DNA from: Streptomyces sp. NBC_00683
GTDB taxonomy: Bacteria > Actinomycetota > Actinomycetes > Streptomycetales > Streptomycetaceae
Reading direction: 5' to 3'
NCBI RefSeq assembly: GCF_036226745.1
Contig: NZ_CP109013.1
Location: 3,286,001-3,350,000, forward strand
Length of the DNA stretch: 64,000 bases
Positions within the stretch are counted from its first letter, which is position 1. Every line of letters begins with the position of its first letter. Below, piece by piece: positions 44,603-53,947 of the stretch. The notes under the pieces are model-generated. The model was not told the DNA's origin and ran no database searches. It saw only the letters and a program-made list of their open reading frames with translations. A program made the position numbers and the translations under genes.

Positions 44603-47600
44603 ATGCGGGACAGCCATCGGGCGGAAGCAGAACGCCTGTTGGTACGCGCCGTGGAGGACGAAGCGCGGCGGACCGGCGGACGGACCGACTCGGGCGCGCT
44701 CCTGGCGCGTGCGCGGGGCGCGCTCGACACGATGGCCGCCGGCGCGGCTGAGGAGTACGCCGCCTACACGCTCGCGCTCGACGCCGCGGAGGCCGGGCAG
44801 AGGCCGTTGTCGGAGCGGTTCAGCAGAGCCTCGCTGGGAACACCCCTGGTGGTGACGGGGGTTGCCTCCGTCGCCGCCTTCGGCGCGGACCTCGCGCTCG
44901 GCACCGCGGCCGGTCTCGCCCTCGGGGCGGGCGCCGTGGTCGCCGTCGCGGGGGCGACCGCGACCGTCGCCCGGGCCACCGCGTCGCACTGGCCCGCCGC
45001 GCATCGCAGAGCGGGCGCGCTGAACCAGCCCGGCGGCCCCGAACAGCTGCGGCTGCAGTGGCTGACGGCACTGGAGGTACGGGGCATCCGCCCGTTCCTG
45101 GACCAGCAGCGCATGCTGACCGCCTCCTCCCGCACTCCGAAGAAGGCGGCCTCCTCCGTGGTGCCGCAACTGCGCGGCGGGGACCGCAGCGCGGCCGCCC
45201 GCACCCGGTCGCTGCTCGAACAGTCCTTCGGTCATCTGCCCGCAGCCGACGGCCCGTTCACGGGCCGCCGCGGCGAACTGGCGCAGATCGCCCAGTGGGT
45301 GCACGCCGCCCGCGCCTCCACGGAGACCAAGCCGACCGTCGTCGTCCTGCACGGCACCCCCGGTTCCGGGCGCACGGCCCTCGCCGTGCGAGCCGCTCAC
45401 GCGCTCAGGGACCAGTTCCGGGGGGCGTGCGTGGTCGATCTCCGCGGCAATGTGTCCGGGGAGGCCCCGCTGGCGACCCGGGACGCCCTGCTGCACCTGC
45501 TCAACCGGCTGGGCGCACCGCGCGAACAGCTCCTCTTCCGGGAGAGGTCCTCCGCCGAGCAGCACGTACGGCGTCTGAGCGAGCTCTACCACCAGCACCT
45601 CACCGGCACTCCCGTCACCATCGTCCTCGATGACGCCACCGACGCCGCCCAGGTCCGCACGCTGCTGCCGGAGCGCTCCGACAGCCTCGTGCTCGTCACC
45701 GCGCGCGAACCGCTCGAACTGCCCGACGGAATCCCGGCGTGGGTGCACCAGCTGCCGGTCGGCGGACTGGACGCGGCGGGCGCCGAGGAGCTGCTGCGGG
45801 AGTCGGCCGAGGACGAGGAGGACGGGCCGTACGACTACCCGTCCACGGACGCCGTCGTCGAACTGTGCGGCGGGCTGCCGCTCGCCCTGCGCGTCGCGGG
45901 CTCCTCGCTCGGCGCACGGACCCGCAGCGCGCTCGCGGCCGACCTCGGCGCGTACGGTCCGGTCGCGCCTGTCGACCGGGCCCTGTGGCTGCGCTACACC
46001 GACCAGCCCGAGCAGGCCAGGCGGCTGCTGCGGCGGCTCGCCCTGGCGGGGCGCGCCAGCCTCGGCGCGGCGGCTGCCGCGTCCCTGCTGTCCGCCGAGG
46101 AGCAGGAGGCCGCACGGCTGCTGGAGACCCTGTCCCGGGCCGGGCTCCTCACCCATGTGCGCGGCTCGCGCTACCGGCTGCACGACCTCGTACGGGACTT
46201 CGCCCTGGCCCGGCTGCTCGACGAGGAGGAGGCGGCGGACCGTACCGCCGCGCAGGAACGCCTCATCCAGAACTACGCGGAGCTGGCCGACGCGGTGATC
46301 CGCATGGTGGACGGCAAGATGTCCACCCGCGCCGGGCAGTTCGGCTCGCACGGCTTCAGCTCGCTGGACGCCGCGCTTCGCTGGCTGGACGACGAGTCGA
46401 GCTTCATCACCTCGGCACTGCGGCACGCCGAAGGAGTCGACCAGGGGGCCGTGCTCCATCTGCTGGGCGCCCTGTGCGACTACTGCCTGCTGCGCGGCGA
46501 CCTCTACCGGCTCGGCGAGATCAGCGAGCTGACGCAGGCGGTCGACCAGGGGCTGCTGGAGCGGTCGGTCCAGTGGCGTACGGGCATCGCGGCCCGACAG
46601 CTCGGCGAGCTCGACAAGGCCCGCACCACGCTCTCCTCCGTCGTCGGCCTCTACCGGGAGGCGCAGAACGACGCTGGTGCGGCGCTGGCGCTCTGCTCGC
46701 TCGGCATCACCCTGCACCACCAGGGCAACCTGGCCGAGGCCTCTGTGCGGCTGCGGGAGGCGCTCGCGCTGCAGGCGTCCCCGGAGCAGGCCGAGGACCG
46801 GGCCTGGTCCCTGCACGCCCTGGCGGCCGTCGAGCGCGACCGGGCCAACCTGGCCGAGGCCCTGACGCTCCTGGACACCGCGCTCGCCCTGCACCGGGAG
46901 GGCGAGTCGCTGCACGGTGAGGCCTGGTCGCACTTCCAGCTCGGCCAGGTCTGCCTGCGAATGGGCGAGGTGGCGCGGGCCGAGGAGGAGCTGACGACCG
47001 CGCTGGACCTGTACGGCCGCACCCGGGACGAGCGCGGGGAGGCCTGGGCCCTGACCCAGCTGGCCCGCGCCCGGCTGCTGGACGGCGACCCCGCCCCCGC
47101 GGTGGAGCAGCTGCGCGGCGCCCTGGCCCGGCACCGGGACAACGAGGACGCGCGGGGCGAGGCGTGGACGCGGTACTACCTGGGGCAGGCCCTGGAGGAG
47201 GACGGAGACACCGATCAGGCGGTACGGGAGCTGGAGCGGTCCCGCACGATGTTCTCCCGGATGCGGGACGTCTACGGGCTGGCGTGCGCCCGGCACCACT
47301 CGGGGCGCGTCACCCGCGACCAGCGGGCCGCGCAGACGGGCAACCTGCGCAACTCCGGTTTCGCCCGGCAGCTCCTCGTGGACGCGCGGGCCGACTTCCG
47401 GCGCATCGGGGTGGCCCACGGTGAGGCCTGGACCTGCCTGGAGCTGGCTCTGATCGACGGCGGCAACAACCGTACGGCGCAGGCACTGGAGCTGTGCGAC
47501 GAGGCGATCGGCCTGTTCGCCTCGTACGGGGACGTCAGGGGCGGCGACTGGGCCGCGTTCCTGCGGTGCACGCTGCTGCCGTACGCGTCACCGGGGGGCA

Positions 47601-47821
47601 GCGAGGTCGGTACGGCCGTGGCCCAGCAGGAGCTCGCGGACCTGCTCGGGGCCGCCCATCCGATGCGGGACGGCAAGCTGGAGGACTGCGCGGAGGCATT
47701 CGCGGTCGTCCTGAACCGCGGCGTGGACCTGGACGACGGCTGGCAGGCGTGGCGCCTCGGCCTGACCCCGTCACGGCATGCGCGGGAGGTCATGGGGGTG
47801 CCGGTGGGGGTGCGGCCGTAA
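44603..47821 (+). CDS. NB-ARC-type NTPase with tetratricopeptide repeats and membrane segment
   Basis: 1072 residues. Residues 81-127 form two hydrophobic helices. An NB-ARC NTPase follows, with P-loop GTPGSGRT at 251-258, Walker B TIVLDDATD, and the plant-R-protein-like GGLPLAL in VVELCGGLPLALRVAG. A winged-helix LHDLVRDFA follows, then about ten TPR units (SLGITLHHQGNLAEASV, HFQLGQVCLRMGEVARAEEEL). Streptomycetes have many such STAND proteins, used as switches in regulation or defence. No effector domain is present at either end apart from the membrane anchor. The ATG lies four bases after AGGGGGA; an ATG ten codons upstream is possible. Confidence 0.85.
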   Translation: MRDSHRAEAERLLVRAVEDEARRTGGRTDSGALLARARGALDTMAAGAAEEYAAYTLALDAAEAGQRPLSERFSRASLGTPLVVTGVASVAAFGADLALGTAAGLALGAGAVVAVAGATATVARATASHWPAAHRRAGALNQPGGPEQLRLQWLTALEVRGIRPFLDQQRMLTASSRTPKKAASSVVPQLRGGDRSAAARTRSLLEQSFGHLPAADGPFTGRRGELAQIAQWVHAARASTETKPTVVVLHGTPGSGRTALAVRAAHALRDQFRGACVVDLRGNVSGEAPLATRDALLHLLNRLGAPREQLLFRERSSAEQHVRRLSELYHQHLTGTPVTIVLDDATDAAQVRTLLPERSDSLVLVTAREPLELPDGIPAWVHQLPVGGLDAAGAEELLRESAEDEEDGPYDYPSTDAVVELCGGLPLALRVAGSSLGARTRSALAADLGAYGPVAPVDRALWLRYTDQPEQARRLLRRLALAGRASLGAAAAASLLSAEEQEAARLLETLSRAGLLTHVRGSRYRLHDLVRDFALARLLDEEEAADRTAAQERLIQNYAELADAVIRMVDGKMSTRAGQFGSHGFSSLDAALRWLDDESSFITSALRHAEGVDQGAVLHLLGALCDYCLLRGDLYRLGEISELTQAVDQGLLERSVQWRTGIAARQLGELDKARTTLSSVVGLYREAQNDAGAALALCSLGITLHHQGNLAEASVRLREALALQASPEQAEDRAWSLHALAAVERDRANLAEALTLLDTALALHREGESLHGEAWSHFQLGQVCLRMGEVARAEEELTTALDLYGRTRDERGEAWALTQLARARLLDGDPAPAVEQLRGALARHRDNEDARGEAWTRYYLGQALEEDGDTDQAVRELERSRTMFSRMRDVYGLACARHHSGRVTRDQRAAQTGNLRNSGFARQLLVDARADFRRIGVAHGEAWTCLELALIDGGNNRTAQALELCDEAIGLFASYGDVRGGDWAAFLRCTLLPYASPGGSEVGTAVAQQELADLLGAAHPMRDGKLEDCAEAFAVVLNRGVDLDDGWQAWRLGLTPSRHAREVMGVPVGVRP

Positions 47822-47838
47822 GCGGCTCGGGCTTCTGC

Positions 47839-48135
47839 CCTCGATCGCCGGGCGGGCTCGATTGTGGCCCGGTCCGCGGGGTGCACTCCGTGCGTGGGGG
47901 TGGCCCGGTGCCCCTCCGGAGTGTCTCCTCGGGCAACGAACGTGCGCGCTCCACGCGGGTGCACCTGCTCGTTGTTCGTCGCCCTGCGGGGACCCTCCTG
48001 CACGGCCCCGGACCGGCCGTCGCGTGCCTGCGACCACCGGGTGGCAGGCGCCGGGGAGACACTCCGGAGGGGCACCGCGCAGGGCGCACCCCGCGGACCG
48101 GGCCCGCGATCAAGCCCGTCCGGCGATTGAGGACA
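47839..48135. repeat. Large imperfect palindrome between convergent genes
   Basis: The 344-base gap contains nested inverted repeats: GGTGCCCCTCCGGAGTGTCTCC (47908) is perfectly complementary to a 22-base block at 48055-48076, and GCCCGGTCCGCGGGGTGC (about 47868) to a block ending near 48102. Outer arms ATCGCCGGGCGGGCT/AGCCCGTCCGGCGAT also pair imperfectly. No gene is supported inside. It probably ends both convergent transcripts and belongs to the dispersed GC-rich intergenic repeats of this genus. Confidence 0.75.
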
Positions 48136-48165
48136 AAGGCCCGCGCCCCGGTCCGGGGCGCGCGC

Positions 48166-48402
48166 CTACTTCTTGCCGGGGGCCGCCGCCGGCGTCGTCT
48201 TCTCGGCCGCGGGGTCCGGCGCCTCCTCGAAGTCGATCTTGCCCATGTGGCGGTTCATCGACTTCATCAGCAGCCACACGCCCACGGCGAGCGCCGCGAA
48301 GACGAGGAAGCCGAGGACGCCGGGCGTCACCTTGTTGTCGTCGACCTCCTTGGCCAGAGGGACGAGCTGGTTCAGTGCCTGGGTCGCGTACATATCAGGC
48401 AT
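48166..48402 (-). CDS. Small single-pass membrane protein downstream of mca
   Basis: 78 residues: a short N-terminus, one membrane helix (about 29-46, GVLGFLVFAALAVGVWLLM), basic KSMNRHMGK, and a Pro/Ala/Lys tail. The ATG overlaps the last codons of mca by eight bases; a second ATG lies one base after the mca stop codon. Either way it is translationally coupled to mca. This pairing is common in actinobacteria, though no function is known. Confidence 0.8.
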   Translation of the reverse strand: MPDMYATQALNQLVPLAKEVDDNKVTPGVLGFLVFAALAVGVWLLMKSMNRHMGKIDFEEAPDPAAEKTTPAAAPGKK

Positions 48403-49276
48403 TGTCGCGGATGCCCGCGAAGAGGTCGCTCTCGGGGAGGGACGTATCGACGAGAGACTTGGCCAGCTCGTACTCCTCCGTCGGCCAGACCTCCCGCTGG
48501 ATGTCCATCGGGACCCGGAACCAGCCGCCGTCCGGGTCGATCTGCGTCGCGTGCGCGATCAGCGCCTTGTCGCGGATCTCGAAGAACTCGTCGCACGGAA
48601 CATGCGTGGTCAGCGTGCGCTCCTCGCGCTGGAACTCCTTCCAGCGCTCCAGCCAGTCGCCGTACGGGGACTCCAGCCCGCGAGCGAGCAGCGCCTCGTG
48701 GAGGGCGACCGTGCGCGGCCGGTTGAAGCCCTGGTTGTAGTAGAGCTTCAGCGGCTTCCAGACGGGCCCGAACTCCGCCTCGGGGAACCTCTCGGCGTCC
48801 GCCGCGCCCTCGAAGGCGATCATCGAGATGGTGTGGGTCTTGATGTGGTCGGGGTGCGGGTACCCGCCGTTCTCGTCGTACGTGGTGATGACCTGCGGCC
48901 GGAACGCACGGATCTTCGCGACCAGGCGGCCCGCGGCCTTCTCGTCGTCCTCCAGTGCGAAGCAGCCCTCGGGCAGCGGCGGCAGCGGGTCGCCCTCGGG
49001 CAGACCCGAGTCGACGAAGCCGAGCCACTGCTGGTCGATGCCCAGGATCTCGCGGGCCTCGTCCATCTCCTTCTGGCGCACCTCGTGAATGTTCGCCTCG
49101 ATGTACGCGTCCCCCTGGAGCTTCGGGTTGAGAATGGATCCCCGCTCGCCCCCTGTGCAGGTGACGACCAGGACGTCCACCCCCTCGGACACGTACTTGG
49201 CCATGGTGGCCGCGCCCTTGCTCGACTCGTCGTCGGGGTGGGCGTGAACGGCCATCAGTCTCAGCTGCTCGGTCAA
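48395..49276 (-). CDS. mca: Mycothiol S-conjugate amidase
   Basis: 293 residues, PIG-L/LmbE fold with zinc motif AVHAHPDDESSKG, TCTGGERGS, a YDENGGYPHPDHIKTH block and the C-terminal FRVPMDIQREVWPTEEYELA typical of Mca rather than MshB. Cleaves mycothiol conjugates of toxins to mercapturic acids for export, releasing GlcN-Ins. The TTG start is supported by GAGGA nine bases upstream and by the family's LRLMAVHAHPDDE beginning. Presence of this gene places the organism in the mycothiol-producing Actinomycetia. Confidence 0.95.
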   Translation of the reverse strand: MTEQLRLMAVHAHPDDESSKGAATMAKYVSEGVDVLVVTCTGGERGSILNPKLQGDAYIEANIHEVRQKEMDEAREILGIDQQWLGFVDSGLPEGDPLPPLPEGCFALEDDEKAAGRLVAKIRAFRPQVITTYDENGGYPHPDHIKTHTISMIAFEGAADAERFPEAEFGPVWKPLKLYYNQGFNRPRTVALHEALLARGLESPYGDWLERWKEFQREERTLTTHVPCDEFFEIRDKALIAHATQIDPDGGWFRVPMDIQREVWPTEEYELAKSLVDTSLPESDLFAGIRDNA

Positions 49277-49373
49277 GACTCGGTCCTCAGTGATTGGTCG
49301 CGATGGTCGGCTTCTATAGTGACTGACCCGGGGGGTGGAAAATTCCTCGATCCCCTGTACGGGAGGAACGATC

Positions 49374-49778
49374 ATGGCGGCGGTGCGCGAGGCCTTGCCC
49401 GAAGGGCGCTACGGCCGGTCCGAGGATCAGCGTGCGGACCGCAAGCTCAAGATCGTCGGCACTGTGCTCGGTGTGGCCTTCCTCGGCATGATCGGCTGGT
49501 TCGGCTACGACTACGTCGCGGGCCAGGACATCAGCGCGGAGCTCATCAAGTCCGACATCGTCTCGGACGACCGGGCCCAGGCGCACCTGGAGGTGCGCAA
49601 GGACCGGGACACCGACGGGTACTGCACGGTCCGCGCGCTGAGCCAGGACGGCGGCGAGGTGGCCCGCAAGGACTTCCGTTTCGACGAGCGCTCCGAGCGG
49701 ATCGACGAGGTCGTCTCGCTGCGGACGACGTCCAGGGCGACCGCGGTGGAACTGCTGGCGTGTACCGCCGGCGGCTGA
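49374..49778 (+). CDS. DUF4307 membrane protein
   Basis: 134 residues: cytoplasmic N-terminus PEGRYGRSEDQRADRKLK, one membrane helix (about 25-46) and an extracytoplasmic domain with two cysteines (GYCTVRA, LLACTAGG). It matches DUF4307, usually found divergent to mca in streptomycetes. GGGAGG precedes the ATG; TATAGT at 49315-49320 is a good -10. Confidence 0.88.
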   Translation: MAAVREALPEGRYGRSEDQRADRKLKIVGTVLGVAFLGMIGWFGYDYVAGQDISAELIKSDIVSDDRAQAHLEVRKDRDTDGYCTVRALSQDGGEVARKDFRFDERSERIDEVVSLRTTSRATAVELLACTAGG

Positions 49779-49972
49779 TCGCAGTGCCGGGCGCGCGCCG
49801 CGCCTGATACGCACGCCCCGGCGCTCACCTGCACGGATGCGCATGTGAGCGTTTACCTTCTCCCCCTTTTCGCGGGGAATTGTTAGGCTCGTGGTTTCGC
49901 CCACCCGTGGCAGCACATGCTTGGGGTAGGGCGATGCTTTGTATTCCCAGTACCGACGAGGAGCACCCTGTG

Positions 49973-50470
49973 ATGACCCAGACCAGCGATAACGTCACCT
50001 GGCTCACGCAGGAGGCGTACAACCAGCTGAAGGCTGAGCTGGCGCGCCTCACTGGTCCCGCGCGCGCGGAGATCGCCGTCAAGATCGCGGCAGCACGTGA
50101 GGAGGGTGACCTCAAGGAGAACGGCGGGTACCACGCCGCCAAGGAGGAGCAGGGCAAGATGGAGCTCCGGGTGCGCCAGCTCACCCAGCTCCTGGAGCAC
50201 GCGAAGGTCGGCGAGGCGCCTGCCGACGACGGAGTGGTCGAGCCCGGCATGGTCGTGACGATCGCCTTCGACGGCGACCCCGACGACACCGTCACCTTCC
50301 TGCTCGCCTCGCGCGAGTACGCGAGCGCGGACATCGAGACGTACTCCCCCCAGTCGCCGCTCGGCACCGGGGTGAACGGCAAGAGGATCGGCGACGACGC
50401 GGACTACGAGCTGCCGAACGGCAAGACGGCCTCGGTGAAGATCATCGCGGCCAAGCCGTACACGGGCTGA
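49973..50470 (+). CDS. greA: Transcription elongation factor GreA
   Basis: 165 residues. N-terminal coiled coil with the acidic tip in AAREEGDLKENGGYHAAKEEQ and C-terminal FKBP-like domain (TFLLASREYASADIETYSPQSPLGTG). Rescues stalled RNA polymerase by stimulating transcript cleavage. GAGGAG lies nine bases before the ATG; an adjoining GTG would add one residue. Own promoter upstream (TTAGGCT near 49883). Confidence 0.95.
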   Translation: MTQTSDNVTWLTQEAYNQLKAELARLTGPARAEIAVKIAAAREEGDLKENGGYHAAKEEQGKMELRVRQLTQLLEHAKVGEAPADDGVVEPGMVVTIAFDGDPDDTVTFLLASREYASADIETYSPQSPLGTGVNGKRIGDDADYELPNGKTASVKIIAAKPYTG

Positions 50471-50490
50471 TCCGCAGCAGTCATGAGAGA

Positions 50491-50516
50491 GCCCCGGCCG
50501 CATGCGCGGCCGGGGC
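50491..50516. terminator. Bidirectional terminator between greA and the ABC permease gene
   Basis: GCCCCGGCCGC-ATGC-GCGGCCGGGGC, an 11-bp perfect stem with a four-base loop between convergent stop codons. Confidence 0.75.
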
Positions 50517-50531
50517 TCCTCGCTGTCGTGC

Positions 50532-51389
50532 TCAGGCGGTGGCCGAGCGGTACTTGCGGACCGCCAGGGTGCGGAAGACCACGACGATCAGGACCGACCA
50601 GAGCACCGAGGCGAGGATCGGGTTCTGCATCGGCCAGGCCTCCGGGGTGACGAAGCCCGGCGGCAGGTTGCCGAACAGCTCGCGGCAGGCCTGCACCGTG
50701 GCGCTGAAGGGGTTCCATTCCGCGATGTGGCGCAGGACGGTCGGCATCTGGTTGGCGTCCACGAAGGCGTTCGAGATGAACGTCAGCGGGAAGAGCCAGA
50801 TCAGTCCGCCCGACGTGGCGGCCTCCGGTGTCCGTACGACGAGGCCGATCAGCGCGCCGATCCAGGAGAACGCGTACCCGAGCAGGAGCAGCAGCAGGAA
50901 GCCGAGCAGCACCTTGCCGAGGTTCTCGTGGGTCCGCCAGCCGATGAGCAGGGCGACACCGGCGAGCACGACGAGGGTGAGCGCGGTCTGCACGAGGTCG
51001 GCGAGGGTACGTCCGGTGAGGACTGCTCCCCGGGCCATCGGCAGCGACCTGAAGCGGTCGATCAGCCCCTTGTGCATGTCGTCCGCGATACCCGCGCCGG
51101 CCCCGGCCGTGGCGAAGGTGACGGTCTGGGCGAAGATCCCCGCCATCAGGAACTCTTTGTAGTCCGTCGACGAGATGGTGCTGCCGACCTTGATGGAGCC
51201 GCCGAACACGTAGGTGAACAGCACCACGAACATGATCGGCTGGATCAGCCCGAAGATGACCATCTCCGGGATGCGGGCCATGCGGATGAGGTTGCGTCTG
51301 GCGACGACGAGGGAGTCGGCGACCGACTGGCTGATGCCGCCGCGCTGACTGACCGGCGCGAGTTCGGGGGTTTCCGTGGTGGCAGTCAC
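50532..51389 (-). CDS. DrrB-type ABC-2 exporter permease
   Basis: 285 residues, six membrane helices of the ABC-2 type: long cytoplasmic N-terminus, MVIFGLIQPIMFVVLFTYVFGG, SLPMARGAVLTGRTLADLVQ and a C-terminal LWSVLIVVVFRTLAVRKYRSATA. The GTG start overlaps the ATPase stop codon (GTGA), so the two are translated in tandem. Together they form a drug or lipid exporter like daunorubicin-resistance DrrAB. Confidence 0.9.
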   Translation of the reverse strand: MTATTETPELAPVSQRGGISQSVADSLVVARRNLIRMARIPEMVIFGLIQPIMFVVLFTYVFGGSIKVGSTISSTDYKEFLMAGIFAQTVTFATAGAGAGIADDMHKGLIDRFRSLPMARGAVLTGRTLADLVQTALTLVVLAGVALLIGWRTHENLGKVLLGFLLLLLLGYAFSWIGALIGLVVRTPEAATSGGLIWLFPLTFISNAFVDANQMPTVLRHIAEWNPFSATVQACRELFGNLPPGFVTPEAWPMQNPILASVLWSVLIVVVFRTLAVRKYRSATA

Positions 51390-52390
51390 TGCCCGGCCTC
51401 CTTGCCGCTCTTCGCGGCGGGTGTCGGTCCGCTCTCCTCGTTCTTCTCCAGCTCGGCGGCGTGGCCGGTGAGCGAGATGAAGACGTCGTCGAGAGTGGGG
51501 CGGCGCAGGCCGATGTCGTCGATCTCCACACCGTTGGCGTCGAGGTCGCGGATGACTTCGGCGAGCAGTTTGGCTCCGCCGCTGACCGGGACGGTCAGCT
51601 TGCGGGTGTGTTCGGCGAAGGCGATCTCGCCCTTGCCGTACGTGGCGAGCACCGAGCGGGCGGCCTCGATCCGGTCCCGCTCGTGCACGATGACCTCGAC
51701 GCGCTCCCCGCCGGTGCGGGCCTTCAGCTGGTCGGAGGTTCCGCGGGCGATGACCTTGCCGTGGTCGATGACGCAGATGTCGTGGGCGAGGTGATCGGCC
51801 TCCTCCAGGTACTGCGTGGTCAGCAGCAGCGTCGTACCGCCTGCGACGAGCTCCTGGATGACCTCCCAGAGCTGCTGCCGGTTGCGCGGGTCGAGGCCGG
51901 TGGTGGGCTCGTCCATGAACATCACGGGCGGGGAGACGACGAGCGCGGCCGCCAGGTCGAGACGGCGGCGCATGCCTCCGGAGTACGTCTTCGCGGTGCG
52001 GTCGGCCGCGTCGGCGAGGTTGAACTTCTCCAGGAGCTGCCCCGCCCGCTTCTTCGCGTCACGTGAGCTCAGCTGGTAGAGCTGCCCGACCATCTGCAGG
52101 TTCTCGCGGCCGGTGAGGTACTCGTCGACCGCGGCGAACTGGCCGGACAGCCCGATCGAGTGGCGTACCTCGTTGGGATTCTTCAGCACGTCGATGCCCG
52201 CCACGACAGCCTTGCCGCTGTCGGGCTGGAGCAGAGTGGTCAGAACGCGTACGGCGGTGGTCTTGCCGGCGCCGTTGGGACCCAGAAGTCCCAGGACGGT
52301 GCCCTCCGGTACGTCGAGGTCGACGCCGTCCAGTGCTCGTACTTCGCCAAAGGTCTTCACCAGGCCTTCGGCGTAAATGGCGCCTGGCAT
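51386..52390 (-). CDS. DrrA-type ABC exporter ATPase
   Basis: 334 residues: Walker A LLGPNGAGKTTAVR, Q-loop GLSGQFAAVDEYLTG, signature TYSGGMRRRLDLA, Walker B VMFMDEPTTGLDPRN, H-loop LLLTTQYLEEADHL, and the C-terminal DrrA extension with LRRPTLDDVFISLTG. GGGGGAG precedes the ATG. Co-transcribed with the permease. Confidence 0.93.
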   Translation of the reverse strand: MPGAIYAEGLVKTFGEVRALDGVDLDVPEGTVLGLLGPNGAGKTTAVRVLTTLLQPDSGKAVVAGIDVLKNPNEVRHSIGLSGQFAAVDEYLTGRENLQMVGQLYQLSSRDAKKRAGQLLEKFNLADAADRTAKTYSGGMRRRLDLAAALVVSPPVMFMDEPTTGLDPRNRQQLWEVIQELVAGGTTLLLTTQYLEEADHLAHDICVIDHGKVIARGTSDQLKARTGGERVEVIVHERDRIEAARSVLATYGKGEIAFAEHTRKLTVPVSGGAKLLAEVIRDLDANGVEIDDIGLRRPTLDDVFISLTGHAAELEKNEESGPTPAAKSGKEAGQ

Positions 52391-52486
52391 GTGGGACTCC
52401 CCCAGTTGCTTCGGTGACTTCCTGAGAACGGATCCTAGATTTGCCGGTGGTCCGGTGTCAGCCACGGACTGTTCGGCGGTGCACGC

Positions 52487-52496
52487 TATCGCGATA
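52487..52496. promoter_or_regulatory. Palindrome TATCGCGATA upstream of the DrrAB-type exporter
   Basis: A ten-base perfect palindrome about 100 bp before the ATPase start. PadR- and TetR-type regulators of DrrAB exporters use AT-rich dyads of this sort; no such regulator gene is adjacent, so assignment is tentative. Confidence 0.3.
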
Positions 52497-52560
52497 CATC
52501 GTGAGCCACAACAGCTTTCCGTACCAAGCCCGTTGCCGGGTCCGGCACTCGGCCCGGCGC

Positions 52561-53790
52561 TCAGCCCATCACGAGGTAGCCGGCCTCCCGCAGTGCGGCC
52601 GCGACCTCCTCGCAGTGTTCCCGGCCCTTCGTCTCCAGGTGCAGTTCCACTTCCGCCTCGGTGAGCCCCAGCCTCGGATCGGTCCGCACGTGACTGACGT
52701 CGAGCACGTTGGCGTCGGCCACGGAAAGCGTGGCGAGCAACGCGGCCAGCGCCCCCGGCCGGTCCGTCAGCCGCAGCCGCAGGCTGAGGTAGCGGCCTGC
52801 CGCCGCCATGCCGTGCGTCAGGATGCGCTGCATCAGCAGGGGGTCGACGTTGCCGCCGGACAGTACGGCGACCACCGGCCCGCGGAACGCCTTCGGGTCG
52901 CTCAGCAGCGCAGCCACCGGGCTCGCCCCGGCGGGCTCGACGACCATCTTGGCCCGTTCCAGGCAGAGCAGCAGGGCACTGGACAGCTCGTCCTCGGAGA
53001 CCGTACGGACTTCGTCGACCAGTTCCTGGACGAGCCCGAACGGAATGTCACCGGGACGGCCCACCTTGATGCCGTCGGCCATGGTCTGCACCGAGTCGAG
53101 CGCCACGGGGTGCCCGGCCGCCAGCGACGGCGGGTAACTGGCAGCGCCCGCGGCCTGCACGCCCACGATCCTGACGTCGGGGCGCAGCGCCTTCACGGCG
53201 ACGGCGACGCCCGCGGCGAGACCGCCGCCGCCGATGCCGACGACGATCGTGCGGACCTCCGGGCACTGTTCGAGGATCTCCAGGCCCACGGTGCCCTGGC
53301 CCGCGATGATGTCCGGGTGGTCGAAGGGGTGGATGAAGACGGCCCCGGTCCGTTCCGCGTACTCCTCGGCGGCGGCGAGCGTCTCGTCGACGACGTGTCC
53401 GTGGAGGTGAACCTCCGCCCCGTACTCGCGTGTTGCCGCCACCTTCGGCAGGGGGGCGCCGAGCGGCATGAAGACCGTCGACCGTACGCCGAGCAGCGAG
53501 GAGGCCAGTGCGACACCCTGCGCATGGTTTCCGGCACTTGCGGCCACGACTCCGGCGGCCCGTTCCACCGGGCTGAGGCCCGCGATCCGTACGTACGCGC
53601 CGCGCAGTTTGAACGAGCCGGTGCGCTGCAGGTTCTCGCACTTGAAGTGGACCGGCGCGCCGACCAGTGCCGTCAGATGGCGGCTGCCCTCCATCCCGGT
53701 GGTTCTGGCCACCCCGGACAGCATCTTCTGCGCCCCACGGATGTCGTCGAGGATCAGCGGAGGAAAGGGGCCTGGCGTCCGGTAGGTCAT
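52561..53790 (-). CDS. ilvA: Threonine ammonia-lyase, ACT-domain form
   Basis: 409 residues. PLP lysine in RTGSFKLRGAY, serine/Asn block ASAGNHAQGVAL, glycine loop VVGIGGGGLAAG, and a C-terminal ACT-like domain (SLRLRLTDRPGALAALLATLSVADANVLDVSHVRT). Makes 2-oxobutanoate from threonine; the single ACT domain resembles the catabolic/short isoform found in actinobacteria. ATG at MTYRTPGPF fits the family N-terminus. Single gene. Confidence 0.93.
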   Translation of the reverse strand: MTYRTPGPFPPLILDDIRGAQKMLSGVARTTGMEGSRHLTALVGAPVHFKCENLQRTGSFKLRGAYVRIAGLSPVERAAGVVAASAGNHAQGVALASSLLGVRSTVFMPLGAPLPKVAATREYGAEVHLHGHVVDETLAAAEEYAERTGAVFIHPFDHPDIIAGQGTVGLEILEQCPEVRTIVVGIGGGGLAAGVAVAVKALRPDVRIVGVQAAGAASYPPSLAAGHPVALDSVQTMADGIKVGRPGDIPFGLVQELVDEVRTVSEDELSSALLLCLERAKMVVEPAGASPVAALLSDPKAFRGPVVAVLSGGNVDPLLMQRILTHGMAAAGRYLSLRLRLTDRPGALAALLATLSVADANVLDVSHVRTDPRLGLTEAEVELHLETKGREHCEEVAAALREAGYLVMG

Positions 53791-53947
53791 GACAGCAAGT
53801 CTTGCAGCTCGGAGCGGTCGCGGCCCTCGCATCTCATGGTGGCCTGCGGTGGTGTCCATAGGTTTGTGCAGCGCTGGTACACGTTGCCCCGTGGCCGCGT
53901 ACTCTGTCCCCCACCCATCCGACACCGCACGAAGAGAGCCCCCGGCC

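Noticed and set aside
47043..47062. Another TGGGCC...GACCCA dyad inside the TPR gene
   Set aside because: The spacer is two bases instead of four and it lies within coding sequence.
44591..47419. A 942-codon minus-strand frame opposite the NB-ARC/TPR gene
   Set aside because: It is a shadow of the repeat-rich plus-strand gene, with Arg/Gly/Gln-biased translation and no family features.
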